Positions 41,282-53,385 of a stretch of 64,000 bases of DNA are shown here, piece after piece. Each line of letters starts with the position of its first letter. Positions within the stretch are counted from its first letter, which is position 1. Under the pieces are notes generated by a model. The model saw nothing but the letters and a program-made list of their open reading frames with translations, had not been told where the DNA came from and did no database searches. Origin of the DNA: Linum tenue. Taxonomy: Eukaryota; Streptophyta; Magnoliopsida; Malpighiales; Linaceae. The stretch is from assembly GCA_946122785.1 (NCBI GenBank), contig CAMGYJ010000011.1, positions 39,892,513-39,956,512 on the forward strand, given 5' to 3'. The translations under genes were made by a program, and so were the position numbers.

Positions 41282-42532
41282 TGACTCACACGAAACTACA
41301 CCACAAATTAATCCCAACTAGAGCCCAAGTTTTTAAACTCTAGTCGGGTGCAGTATAGAGCAAGTATTTAAATTGTCAACCCGGACCGGTCCATGTACCC
41401 CTACTTCAATCGCTTAAGTTGTTATCTAGCAAAACGGTTTTGGGTTTTCAAACTAAGAAAACTACAAACTAAACAAGCAATAAAGAAATATTCTAACTAA
41501 GGGAGCTTCACCCAGGAGTTGCTTCCCCTTAACTACTAACATGGTATGTGAACCAAAATAATTGCTATGGGCACGGTGATCGCGAACCGATAGGGTATGC
41601 AAATATGGTCGTAGACCACACTCATGATTGCTAAACCGAGGAATACAAATTAGGTTGTCACTCGGCCCTCTCGGTTTAGGAAATCGATGGTTGACTTACT
41701 CCCTCACTCAACTCGATGGTTAGACGGCTTAATCGCGCTTAACCAAATTGCTTAATCCAATATTGAGGTTTGCCCTAAATTAACCTAGTTAGGAGACTTA
41801 AAAAGCCCTAGGAATACCAACTCAATTGAGTCTCCCTTGGAAGGGGGTTTTCCTCTCTAATATAGGTTAAGTGGCTAATTAGATTGCTAAACACAAACAT
41901 GCACAATCCTTAGATTGCTAAGCACAAACATGCACAATCAACATGAATAATACCTCAATCATTGAATTAAACAACACCCATAAACAATCATTCAATCTAA
42001 ACAAGTAACTACAAAGTATTAGTTAGAGATCTACAACACCCAAGATAAAAGAGTGAGTTTCTAGAAAGAGAGAGAGGGGAGATTACAAAGAAACCTCTAG
42101 ATCTCCTTCTTCTTCTTCTAGGCTTGATTCCTAGCTTTCAAGCTTGATCAATGCCTTCCATTAAGCTCCAAGATCACTCCCTCTCTCACTAGAACTCCCC
42201 TTTGGTGTTTTGGGTTGAAATCCTAGAGAAAGAAAGTGTTCCTTCTCCAAAAACCAGCTCCCCTTTCTCTCTCCCCGCTATGAACTGCGGTTGTTTTCTG
42301 GACGCCTGCACTTCACTGTTACGGGGCAATTGTCACTTCAGACTTTTCTCGGTTTTTGCAGTTTATGACCTCCAATTATCCCAAAATTCGACCTCGACCC
42401 TTCCACACGTGCTAGGACCTGAAATGTATCAAAACAAGCACAACCTAGCGTGAAATATGTCGAGGAACAATGAAATACTAAGCTAAACGAATAAGAAATG
42501 AGGGTAAAATTTGTACATTTGAGCCCGAATCA
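41282..42532. mobile_element. Solo LTR (1,251 bp) inside the TRIM
   Basis: The segment begins TGACTC and ends GAATCA and is flanked by a perfect 5-bp target duplication AGGCC (41277-41281 and 42533-42537). It has no internal element sequence, so it is a solo LTR left by recombination. The lineage is probably gypsy, from its texture. ORFs within it are short. Confidence 0.85.
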
Positions 42533-42605
42533 AGGCCAGTTTCCTACTTATGAACCATGATCTCTCCCGTGCTTTGTCGATGTGGGATTTGCCTAAGGTG
42601 TTACA

Positions 42606-43145
42606 TTGTTCTTACCTGGGCAAACAAAAAAAGGAAAGAAAAGGCTTAAGGAAGAATAATAAGCAAACAGACAAGTCCATATATCCTTCTTCAGGCAAAC
42701 TCATTCTTCAAATCCCAGATCGTTTACCAGCGCCACCCATTTCTGAATTTTTACCCATAAATCAACCCCAATTGATCTAGAGAAATTAAAACCCAGATTA
42801 AGAAATCAGAGAAGAGCGTCGGGGGAGGGAATCAAAACCTACCTCAATTCCATAAATCAATCGAGAATGCAAAAAAAGTCAGAAAGGAGGAATTTTACAA
42901 TACTTTAAAGTTGGGATTCTCCAAATTGAAGCATTTAATCAATTTGTGTATTGTAATTTGATGTATTGATGAAATGTATGAATTTGAAAAATACTTTGTT
43001 TGGAGGTTTAGATTGTGCTTTGTTATAAATAAAAAAAATAGAGGGTAGACAATCTCTTGGTCACAATCTCACATTTTGGTAGAGATTGATATCACTCATT
43101 TTGAGTGATTGTAGGTGGGCCCAGAGAAAAGTAATACATGTATTA
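42606..43145. other. Sequence between TRIM and MULE
   Basis: Non-coding, with a purine-rich stretch around 42625-42665. It ends with CATGTATTA, the MULE target site. Confidence 0.45.
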
Positions 43146-44515
43146 GGGTAAATTACAAGGTTGGTCACTGAAAGTACTAAAAAATTCACGTTTGGTCATT
43201 AAAAGTGTTTTATTTCATTTGTAGTCACTAAAAGTGGTTAAGCGTTTCACGTTTGGTCACTCTCCGTTAGTCTCCATTAAGTTTAGCTGATGTGGCAGTC
43301 AATTCTGATAGTTGACCGTTAAATGAATGACGTGGCAATCAAAAAATAATTAAAAAATAAAAATTAAATTTTTATAATTTTCACAAATATTAAAAAATAT
43401 AATTCATTTTCTATCCCCCACCGTCCACCTCCTCTGTCGGTACCCTTCTCTCCTCGACCTCCCTTTCACCACCGTTGCTCACCATACTTCCACCAGCGCC
43501 AACAACCTGCAGATAGTTCCCGCGGCGAACCAGCAGCTACAGACTACGACGAGCAAAAAGCCGCCGCCCAAGTGAACCTCCACCATAGATCGACACATCA
43601 AAATCGACTAGTTAGACCTCTAATTAACCGGTCAGCAAGAATGGGAAGTGTCCCATATAGAGCTCCAACAGAGTCAAACCCATGCTCTAGATGTCGGTGA
43701 CGTATCCGTCGTAGTTCTTGCCGTACAAATCAAGATTCCTCCACAATTCCCCGAGCCCAAAGCTTTAGCTCTGTGCTGCTCCGATGGCCTCTCTTCTTCC
43801 TTATTCATCATGCTTCTCTCGGAGAGGATTGACCTCTTCGTCGCCTCCTTGTCCACTCGGTTCTTCTAAGCCTTCGATTGGTCGAAATTCGGCGATTCCG
43901 TCCTCGGTGGAGTCGCATTAGAGAAGAAGGCGTCGAGCGGAAGTCAAAGCGTCGGTAGGGTTCCTCCTGTTTGTAGAGCGTCGTCTTCTTCCTCCTCCGC
44001 CCTGTTTCGCGACTGAAAAATCAAACCTCCGATTTCAGGCATCCTCTCTTTAAACAGCTCACGACTGAAAATCAAACCTCCGATCGATGAGTTTCTGGTT
44101 TTGAATTGCGAAGTGTTCTGGAAGATTTTCACCGAAGAGAGAAAGGTGGAGAGCAACGGTAGATATGCCATCACCGAAGAGAGAGAAGGATAGAAACCGA
44201 TGACTGTGACGATTCTCCCAAACCTATTTAAGGATTATAGAAAATAGATTTTTCATTTTTAATAGTTGTTGAAAATGAAATGGAAATTGTAGAAGTTTAA
44301 TTTTTATTTTTAATTATTTTTAATTGCCACGTCATTCATTTAACGGTCAACTATCAGATTTGACTGCCACATCAGCTAAACTTAACGGAGACTAACGGAG
44401 AGTGACCAAACGTGAAACGCTTAACCACTTTTAGTGACTACAAATGGAATAAAACACTTTTAATGACCAAACTTGAATTTTTTAGTACTTCCAGTGACCA
44501 ACCTTGCAATTTACC
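43146..44515. mobile_element. Mutator-like element with captured DNA (Pack-MULE-like)
   Basis: The 1,370-bp element has long inverted repeats of about 230 bp and roughly 95% identity (from 43146 and from 44515), beginning GGGTAAATTACAAGGTTGGT. A 9-bp target duplication CATGTATTA lies at 43137-43145 and 44516-44524. Long inverted repeats with 9-bp duplication are diagnostic of MULEs. There is no transposase; the GC-richer core (43410-44220) carries a fragment of a MAP-kinase-kinase gene on the minus strand, plus a small duplication (CAAACCTCCGAT near 44025 and 44075). Confidence 0.88.
43624..43740 (-). pseudogene. MAP kinase kinase fragment (MKK7/MKK9-like) inside the MULE
   Basis: The minus strand reads 'LDLYGKNYDGYVTDI', a stop, then 'SMGLTLLELYMGHFPFLLTG' and another stop. 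Plant group-D MAPKKs have YDGYAGDIWSLG followed by LTLLELYMGHFPF, so this is subdomain IX and the following segment of the kinase. The stop replaces the conserved Trp of DIWS (TGG to TAG). Only about 39 codons are recognisable; the flanking captured sequence is not identified. Confidence 0.75.
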
Positions 44516-44617
44516 CATGTATTATGTCACAAATTTAATAAAAAAAGACTTAATCTTGACATTACATGCATTGGCTAAATACATCGCTTGAAATCGCAAC
44601 CTCCAAACGACCCCTTA

Positions 44618-45465
44618 GTTTTTGCCTTTATTATACAACTTGAAGTTGAACCTTTAACGTTATGGTACACTTTTGGGTTGAACCTATACTCTTTTGTAAA
44701 ATCTCTTTATGGTACAAACTAAAGTTGTACATTCATGTTATGGTAGAACTTCAAGTTGTTCAAGTTGTACCATAAAATAAATGTCAAATTCTCTTATAGT
44801 ACAACTTCAATTTGTACTTTTGACGTTATGCTACAACTTGAAGTTGTACTTTAAAGCACCAATACTTTAAAGTATAGTAGAAATACTCAGTAAGAAAGGG
44901 ACGTCAGAGGAATAAGCTTCTTCGGCATCTCCGCTTCTCCTTTACTGGCGGTAACTCACCTAAAATGAAAATTCTAAACAACTCTGCTTCGACCTTCTGC
45001 CACTGGTCAGAACCACCACGCACCCAAGATCTTCCTCTCCCACTGTAGGCTCCTTCTTCTTCCCTTCATTTGACGTCATCCAAAACGTCCCCAAGATCAG
45101 AAAGCCAAACCGAGCTTCACTGGATTCTAAAGAACCACAAAAATTGATTTTCCCCTCAATTGATTTTTCTTTCCGGGACAGAAGAGAAGGAAGGAGGAAT
45201 CGACAGTTTATTTTCAAATAACGCGTGTCAGAATAACTCATTGGATAAATTGGGGGACAAAATAACTCATTTAAATACCTCATCCAAACGACCCCTATTA
45301 TTTTCTCGTATATTTTTTGTTGTTATTATTAAGTTTGTAACTACGTATAGACCCAAGCGAGTGTTGAAGAGTTCAAGGGAGGGGGCATTGTTTACATGAA
45401 TGTATAATTTATGTGTGGAAAGAAATGAGAGTTGGTTTTGATGAATAATTTTAACTAATCAATTT
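44618..45465. other. Intergenic DNA with palindromic motifs
   Basis: The segment 44630-44860 contains several copies of ACAACTTGAAGTTGTAC, a short palindrome. At 45283-45297 lies CATCCAAACGACCCC, another end of the type seen at 40298. A 107-codon ORF (45283-44960, -) has no recognisable domain and is probably chance. Confidence 0.45.
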
Positions 45466-45663
45466 GATTCTGTAGACACCACATTTTGTCCGGGCGATTT
45501 ACTAATTATTACGACAAAATAAAAAGAGTTGAGAGCTCGATTTGTCTTTGGGCTAGCAATAGCAAATCCTAAACATCATTTCAATCAAAATATACTTAAG
45601 CACAAAATGGTTTGAAGTCGAACTTTGGTGGTTTGCTTTGATTAAAGCAGATTGGATTGGAAC

Positions 45664-46723
45664 TAGGGCTGGGAATCCGGTTCTGGTTTTCCGGTTAAAC
45701 CGGAAACCGGCCAGTTAAAACCGTTCCGGTTGCAACCGGAAACCGAATACCCATTAACCCAATCCAATTTACAGTTACTATGATGGTATAAAAAACTGGG
45801 CCGGTCCAGTCCGGTTAAAACCGGATAAACCGGATAGTAAATAATAAAGTCAAGCCCAGCTCAGCCTTACTATTAAAGCCCACTACACCAATTCTCCCAG
45901 CCCGCCAACGAACCCCAGCCCGCAAACACCCCTATCCCAACCCTAAATTGCATCTCCTCCTGGCCACAAACCTAAAAATTGCAGCAGCTATCCCACCGCC
46001 TCCATCAATCTACTCTCGAACGATTCCTTCCCTTCTCTCTGACCATGTTGATCTCCCTCTACATTCTATAACACCACTTCCAGCCCTCCCTCAACCCCCT
46101 CTCTAACTAGCCAAATCCCTCCTCAATCTCCCTAATCCATCCCACTTTCCTCTGCGATACACTGGGCGACGAACGCCGCCGAAGTGTTTGCAAGCGACAA
46201 TAACGGCGATGAAGGAGTCAAGGAGCTCTCCGAGTCCCCTGCACGCGACGACGGCGGCGGCGAGGAGGCAGAAGGCACAAACAAAGACAATAGCCGATGA
46301 TGGTGACGATCTCCGCCACTCCACCGTTCGATTCGGCAACGACTTGGGTTTGCATGCAATGGGGGAGAGATTTCAGGGAGGAGAAGAGGGATAAGGAAGA
46401 AAGATCGAGAAAGAATAGAGAGAGAGATTGAGAAAGTCAGAAAGATATGGATGGTTGAGAAGTAAAGCAAAGACCCCTCCTCTGCCTTATCTATTTCATT
46501 GTTTTTTTTATTTTTTCCATTTTTCTCCAAACGACAACGTTTTCTACAAGGGATTAATGCAAGCCCGGTTTTCGGTTTAAAACCGGATCGGACCCAGTCC
46601 GGTCACGGTTGAAACCGGATGCCATCCAATCCCGTCTCCAGTTGGGGTATTTGTCTAAACGGTTTCAAAAAACCGGGTTAATCCGGTTCGGTTTAAACCG
46701 GACTGGACTATTTCCCACCCCTA
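45664..46723. mobile_element. Non-autonomous hAT element (1,060 bp) in the 5' LTR
   Basis: The inverted ends TAGGGCTGGGAA and TAGGGGTGGGAA match at 11 of 12 bases. A perfect 8-bp target duplication ATTGGAAC lies at 45656-45663 and 46724-46731. Subterminal regions are filled with inverted AACCGG/CCGGTT repeats. The right LTR at 54014-54021 has a single ATTGGAAC, the empty site. The GC-rich core (about 46030-46450) may be captured DNA, but it is not identified and no transposase is present. Confidence 0.95.
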
Positions 46724-47182
46724 ATTGGAACGTTACAATCATCTAAATTTGGACTTCAAAGGAAATGTACGACTACATGCATGGCTATAGCTAACTTTAG
46801 TTGTCACAATTTATTCAAAAGTTTTGTAGGGTTGATCAATTCAATAGATTTGATCCCCATATATTTACATGAACTGAAATCTAGATGACGAGAACCATAA
46901 AGAAAATAGATTGCCATCAACTAATAATTACAAATTAGTTACAATTAATCACAATAGTGGTTACAGATTATGCAAAAATAAATAGTGTTTTGTGTCTAGG
47001 ACAAAGCCCAAGTCAAACTCAGGTCAAAACCCACCAGTCAACTCCCAAATCCCGGTCAAGAAAAGTCAATTATAGTCAAAGCCGACCAAATTGACCCATT
47101 GACCCAGTCCAACCGATTACCAAAACCGGTCAGACTCGAACCGGTCCTGTAGCATGCTTGGGGACCAAGCTGCCTTTTTCCC

Positions 47183-47190
47183 TATAAAAG
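47183..47190 (+). promoter_or_regulatory. TATA box of the Ogre-like 5' LTR
   Basis: TATAAAAG followed by a GC-rich stretch and a CT-rich leader. The same box is at 54473-54480 in the right LTR. Confidence 0.55.
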
Positions 47191-49452
47191 ACCCCTTCGG
47201 CTCTTGCAAAAGGGGGACGGCTGGCTGGGATTTTCATCTTCTCCTTCTTCCCCAGCCTTCTTCTTTCTTTCTTCCTCCACTTTCCTTTCCCCTCCTAAAC
47301 GCACAAACAAACAAACAAAAACCAGAAAAACAGAAGTAACACCTCCACTCTTCTTTTGAGCAGCAAACACACATACAGACAACCCATCAAAAGAGGAAAA
47401 AAGAGAGAAAGATTCTGGAAATTCTCATTCCACTTCCATCTTTATTATTGATCCAACGACGACAACAACAACGAAACCTAAAAAACAAAAAAGAATCAAC
47501 AGGCAGAGCAAGGAGTAGACAAGCAACTATACCCTTCATCAAACTTCAAGAGACAAAGGTAGCACAATAAAACTCAATCGATCCATTGCAATGATTTGGG
47601 AAGGAAAGTCGGATCAATCGTTTCTCCACTTAGCTTCATCATCATTCATGCTATCTAAGTGTTTTTATTACCAACGAGCACCATATTTTGATTGTTTCTT
47701 GAGCTGTCGGCCTTTTTGTTAAGTTTTCTTTTGTGTTGTTCTATCTAAGCAAACCTCAATTCCCATAATCGAATTAAACCCAGTCACAGACCCGCAAATT
47801 CCAGCTCCAAAACCATACACAAAACCAAACTATACTCCATCATCAACACACATGATTCCCAGGCTCAAACCCATCACCAAACTTACAAACGCCTCTTAAT
47901 CCCAAAAACTTACCAAAATAAAAGTCCACCTCTTGTCATTTTCGTCGACGCCGGTGAAACACAGCTGCCGGCGGCGACCCTCTGTTTCCTTTCGTCCCCG
48001 TTGCTTTTCTCCCTTCCATCGATCGAAACCTAAACTGAAAACGAAACAAAAGAAAAGGGTTCAGAGCCCCAAAACTTGCCCGAATCGAGAATCAAAACCA
48101 AAATAAGACCTCACCCATCTCGTGGCGCTAGCGCCGGCGACATCGCCAGTGCCCGTATGCGGCGACCTTCCCTCGATTGTTTTGCTCCTCCTCCATCTCC
48201 ACCAGGAAACTTGAAAATCCAGAAATAAAAAAAATCATCAGAAACCACATTCAAATAAAAAACCCCTAGAAATTGAATATGCAAGCCTTGAATCTGGACT
48301 TACCGTCGATTCGAGGACCGTACTTTCTTTTCTCGAGTCTTTTCTGTGTTTCCAAAACGAACACGAGAGAGGAGTAAGAAGTAGAAGATGAAACGAGAAG
48401 GTTGCAGATTGCATCGTTTCCTTTTCCTCTCTTTCAGTTTTGTTTGTTTTCTGGAGAGAGAAGAGTGGAGAAAAGATGATGATGGAGTTGGCGGCCGCTA
48501 GATGCAAATGGCGGAGGGATTAGAGTTTTGTTAAGTGGTGTGATAATTTGTGAATGACAACTTTGCCCTTTTGTTGTCAGTTAAAATAACTACGGTTCTG
48601 ATTTGACAATGCTACTAATTAGGCCGTTAGCCTGTGTCATGTTATGATTAATTGACACCTAATTTTTAACTTGACACGTTTAATACATAAGTCTCATACC
48701 AATTCAACATGACAAAATATTTAGCTTAATTTAATTATGATAATTATTTATACATGTCAAAATTTCTAAATATTTAATACTTAAGCAATGGTCAATAGAC
48801 CATGCTAGTCGTCTTTTACAAAAATCTTTGAACAATTATCAACTACTCAATTACAAAATTAAAAAATGTTAAATATATTCAAAAACTCAATCTCATACCT
48901 TAAACACGATCAATAGAACGTGTTAGGTTTCATCCTCTAAAAACTTTTCAATTGACGAACTACGTGGACTTTGATCCCGATTAACACGGGTACGTAGGCA
49001 ACCAATAGGTTCGAGTTCAACTAATAAAAAATATTTTCTTTACTTTCTAGATTTTGCATCAATAGATGGATAATCTAATTGTATACAAATTTTAACTCAT
49101 TATTCCAATTGGACTCCAAAATACATAATTAACAAATTTCAAATAATGAATATCTAATTAATCGAATCATATAATTAAATACATCAAAGCCGCAAATAAT
49201 AAATACACCAACCCTTCAAAACTTATCGATTTAAGTAGTACCCATTTGGGGCGTTGTGGGGTGTGAATACACTTCCCCACACGTAACCGTACTCCTGAAC
49301 CCGGATTCTCTAAAATTTCGCAGACCAAATCCCGGTTTCGACGCTAAGGTCGAGACCGGCCAAAAGGTGTTCGATCCACCACAAATATGATCGATGGCGA
49401 CTCCGAGCAATTCGCAACGGATACCTCGATTTTCGAGGGGCGGTTGCGACAG

Positions 49453-49470
49453 TGGCGACTCCGCTGGGGA
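49453..49470 (+). other. Primer-binding site, Ogre/Tat type (tRNA-Arg)
   Basis: TGGCGACTCCGCTGGGGA starts one base after the LTR, the sequence reported for Ogre-type elements primed by tRNA-Arg. Confidence 0.8.
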
Positions 49471-52400
49471 CAATTGAGAGTCGAGCTACATATACTAGAT
49501 CGATAAGTTTTTCTTACCTTCTTTAATATATGGGTGTTTATTTTTAATTTTTTGGCATATAATATCACGTATTAAATTATTTGCATTCATGCATAAAAAG
49601 CTCTGTACCCGAGCTCTACCTTAAGAAACTGAAAGGAGTACCGTGACTTTTACAATAGTAGGAGTCATGCGAAACTTTCTAACCAAGTTGAACTCAAATC
49701 CAAGGTTGATTTGAGGTATTCGGCTAGCTCGAAAGAGTTATAGACGGATACAACTTGGGAACCAATATCCTAGAACTCATTACCCAGCATATAGTCAGTC
49801 TAGAAGCCACCTTAAACTATCCAAAACTTATCCCAAAGCCACCTTGAATCTCCTCGTTAAACCTTCTATGAACTCTAGATTTACCTAAATAGAATTATGT
49901 TGTTGGTCAATTTACATGTATATTTGTGTATGATGCAATGATTTGTGCTTTATCAATTCCTCATAATATTATTATCTTATTGGTACATAAAAATTCCAAA
50001 ATTCATGACATTTACATACTCACATAAAAAAAATTTATTTAAATAAAAAACACATGCATCCAGTAAAAATCATTTTGCATCCATACATCAGCATTATTTA
50101 CCATAAACATCATATCTATACATCAATTAACTAGTAACAAAATGAATTGGCAAGGGTTCCTTAAAATTGTTCACTTACAAGGAAGAAGTCTGCCTTTAAG
50201 TACCAGATCCAAGGTTGTGCACTTTATTAAGTCATTTCAGCAGAAATTGGACGACATCAAAAGAAGCTCAAAATCCTAGAACAATTAAAGAGCAAGCCAC
50301 AAATGTTCTGCGACATTTGAAGAAGAACCAAATTGTCTAAACACCAACTACAACCCACCACCCAATCATCAAAACCCGTATAGAAGTCACAAACCAAAGC
50401 TTGATTCATGATTGATGCCACTTTGCCATGCTGAGAGTTGTAGCACATTTTTCTTCATCGAGAGAATAAAAGGATCATTCACATTTCTATTTATTTGGAA
50501 CATTTTTTGACTTCTATCAATCTCGATTTAGAAGTTTGCATCTAATTTTTTTTTTCAAATGATTGACAAATCAACTTGTTTTCTCTTTAAAATCAAATTT
50601 TTATTTCATGTTCAAAGTTAAGCCATGAGATTACCATGTTAAGAAAATGAGAGCACCCCACTGGTGTTGAGCGAATATGAGCACCCAATTGGTCTTGAAC
50701 GATTAAGCACCCCACTGGTGTCGAGAGTGTGAGCCCTTCACTTTAGTTGAGAGTATAAACACCCCACTGGTGTCCACAAATTATGAGTGTCTATAGTCAA
50801 AGGGTGTAACGAGGATACGACATCACGCTACTTGTAGAATCTCGTCACTAATTGAGCAAACCTTTTGCTGGCAACATATTCGGATAGAAGAGCATTCAAA
50901 TAGTATATCAAAGATATGAATTTGCCAGAAGTTTTGTTTCGTTGAGAAAGAAGTAACTACTCAGCCTAGCCGACAAGAAAGGATTCTCATATTATCAAAT
51001 GACTAAAACAAAACTCTTAACCTTTTGATGCTCGTGCTTCAAAACACAATATCAAAACGAAGAAGAGCATATATGGAGCATAACCAAGTCAAGTAAGTCT
51101 CACACAAAAAAAAATACATAAAAAAAGAAGCCAAAAAGGAAAATCAAAAGAAAAGAAAAAAAAACTTCAAAAATATTGTGGGACTTACAAATTAGATGCC
51201 CATTATCAGCATTTGAGTCACTACCGTTCACGGCAAGTCAAGATGTTTGTCAGCCAACATCAGCAGAAAACCCTAAAAAGAACTTCAATGATAAGGCATT
51301 CATATCCAAGTTCTCATTCACAAATACCTCATTTATCCACTACTCTACCCCAATTCTAAAACCATAATCTTAAGACAAGGTGAAAACGTAAGATGCATTC
51401 CCTAAGATGTCCAAAAGCGACCACTAATTTCGAGAAAACAAGACTTCCTCAGAAAAAATCATGATAATAGCCACTAGGATCGCCCTTACCCATCAGTTAA
51501 TCCCATACTTCGGGGGCAAGCAAAATTTCCCTCAACAAAAGATTCACATAGCCAAAGCCCTTCATAAGAGCCTCATTTATCCGCTACTCATTTGAAAAAA
51601 AGATCCTCATGGTTGAAAGCATTTAAGACAAGGTCATCCTATCGGGGAAAAAGGGATTCCCAATACCATATCATGTTAGCATCTATTAATCTCATCATCC
51701 AAGATCCCCCATTATGGAAAACCGTCACCTCCATTTGGACATCAACATAAAAGAAGGCATCTCATGGCGACCAGAATCTTAATGGTAGCTGAAATGTCGT
51801 ATACTCAAAGCACCCCTTAGGAATGAGTGAAAGTGAAATCAAGCATGACATTGAGGTGCGAGTGAGTGCTTATGGATTGTCTCATGGTTTGACTAGCTCA
51901 CTTTTCACTAAAAAATGAAAAAACATATTTATCAACATGGCAGTATCCCCACAAAAGTTTATGCACAACACCAGGTTCTCATTATACTTTTCCAGCCACA
52001 CTTTTCATACATTTTTGCACTCATCTTAAGTCGAGCTTGATAAAGTCACTCTGTGTTCCGAAGATTAGAAAGTGAATAACATGTCCTGGGGGCAAGGATG
52101 GTGTAGCCTTAAAGAAGAAAAATTCATAAATTCTCACAACCCAAACTACCCAACTTTTCAGCTCACCAGTTTAGAAATATCAAAGAAATTGAGAGCACCC
52201 TTGACTTCAGTCAACCAAACAATCAATCGTTCCTCCACAACAAAAGGAGCACAATACATTACACCAACGCAAATTTAAGAACTCTGCCTTGGACAAACGA
52301 GAAGCCCGAAGGAGGTCCGATCAAGAGATCCCACCATTGAACACAACTAAGGATCTAGTCTACAAAAGGCAATGATACAATTCTTGTGGGCCTTCAATTT

Positions 52401-52672
52401 AAAGGAGCCCAGGTCAACAAAAACAACATATTTCCAAAACAATTGAAAATGCATCATATCCTCTATTTGCATATTCACAACATTATCATTCATTAGCATG
52501 ACTCATCACACAATCATTTCCTATATCATTTTCATACTCGTTCCATTACATCATCATACGTCAAAGTGATTTGTTATTCATCACAATCATCCCAAAAAAT
52601 CTCTCAGAACATTTACAAATGTATGTTAAAAATTTCGTGCAATATAAAAATACATGTTATTAAAAATGATTA
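49471..52672 (+). other. Gene-less interior of the Ogre-like element
   Basis: About 3.2 kb with stops in all frames and no ORF longer than about 70 codons; no gag, protease, RT or integrase motif is found. It includes the 26-bp array at 50651-50777. Confidence 0.75.
50651..50777 (+). repeat. 26-bp tandem array, five copies
   Basis: Units beginning GAGCACCCCACTGGTGT recur at about 50651, 50679, 50705, 50731 and 50757 with spacings of 28, 26, 26 and 26 bp. The fourth unit is the most diverged. Confidence 0.8.
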
Positions 52673-53385
52673 ACTTGATTTTACCGCAATCATTTATTCT
52701 CATTGTTTGTTTTAATTCCTATCATGGAAAATTTGACTATATCATCCTTACAAAATGGCTAGCTTGATTTTACCGCAGTCATTTTTCCTCATTGTTTGAT
52801 TGATTTATATCACGAACAATTTGAGTGAATCTGTTAACAAAATGTTAGTTTGATTTCTATCGCTGACATTTATTTCTCATTGTTCGATTTGATTTCAATC
52901 ATAGACCATTTGAGTACAACGTCCTTACAAAATGAGTAGCTTGATTTTTCCGCTGTCATTTTTTCTCATTGTTTGATTGATTTCTATCGCAAACAATTTG
53001 AGTACATTATACACAAAAAATGGTTAGTTTAATTTTACCACTGTCATTTCTCTCATTGTTTGATTGATTTCTATCGCAAACAATTTGAGTACATTATGCA
53101 CAAAAAATCGTTAGTTTGATTTTACCACATTCATTCTCTCATTGTTCGATTTGTTTTATATCATAGACAATTTGAGTACAACATCCTTAGAAAATGATTA
53201 GTTTGACTTTATCGCTGGTATTTTTCTCATTGTTCGATTTGATTTGTATCATAGACAATTTGGGTACATCTTTACAAGATGACTAGCTTGATTTTAACTT
53301 TATCATCTTCTCATTGTTCTATTTGATTTATATGATAAACAATTTGAGTACATCGTTCCTAAAAATGGTTAGCTTGATTTTACCG
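52673..53385 (+). repeat. 87-bp tandem array, about eight copies
   Basis: The block TTGATTTTACCGC recurs at 52675, 52764, 52850, 52941, 53029, 53116, 53203, 53288 and 53374, each time with TCTCATTGTTTGATT and ACAATTTGAGTACA in between. Spacing is 85-91 bp. Confidence 0.9.

Larger units (their letters stand above)
40756..42605 (-). mobile_element. TRIM retrotransposon, with a solo LTR inserted in one LTR
   Basis: Two LTRs beginning TGTAACATCC and ending GGTGTTACA (40756-40983 and 41078-42605, the second enlarged by a 1,251-bp insertion) flank only 94 bp of internal DNA. The internal DNA holds an initiator-Met primer-binding site next to the right LTR and a polypurine tract next to the left one, so the element lies on the minus strand. 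Flanks CTGTT and TTGTT form an almost perfect target duplication. There is no coding capacity, as expected of a terminal-repeat retrotransposon in miniature. Confidence 0.88.
40298..44614. mobile_element. Possible PIF/Harbinger-type element hosting a nest of insertions
   Basis: GGGGTCGTTTGGA begins at 40298 and its complement ends at 44614; TTA flanks both sides (40295-40297 and 44615-44617), matching the Harbinger target. Removing the TRIM (40756-42605) and the MULE (43146-44515) leaves roughly 1.1 kb without transposase. Another copy of the same end, matching over 15 bp, ends at 45297, so the true right boundary is not certain. Confidence 0.4.
45471..49451 (+). repeat. 5' LTR of the Ogre-like element, carrying a hAT insertion
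   Basis: Without the hAT element and its duplicated target it is 2,913 bp, one base shorter than the right LTR. The TATA box TATAAAAG is at 47183-47190. ORFs at 47154-48507 have counterparts in the right LTR and look like chance. Confidence 0.92.

Noticed and set aside
44960..45283. 107-codon minus-strand ORF
   Set aside because: Its start lies in a MITE-type end and no domain is recognisable.
47154..48507. Paired ORFs repeated at 54444-55799
   Set aside because: Both copies are in the LTRs of the Ogre-like element, with differing lengths and no domain.
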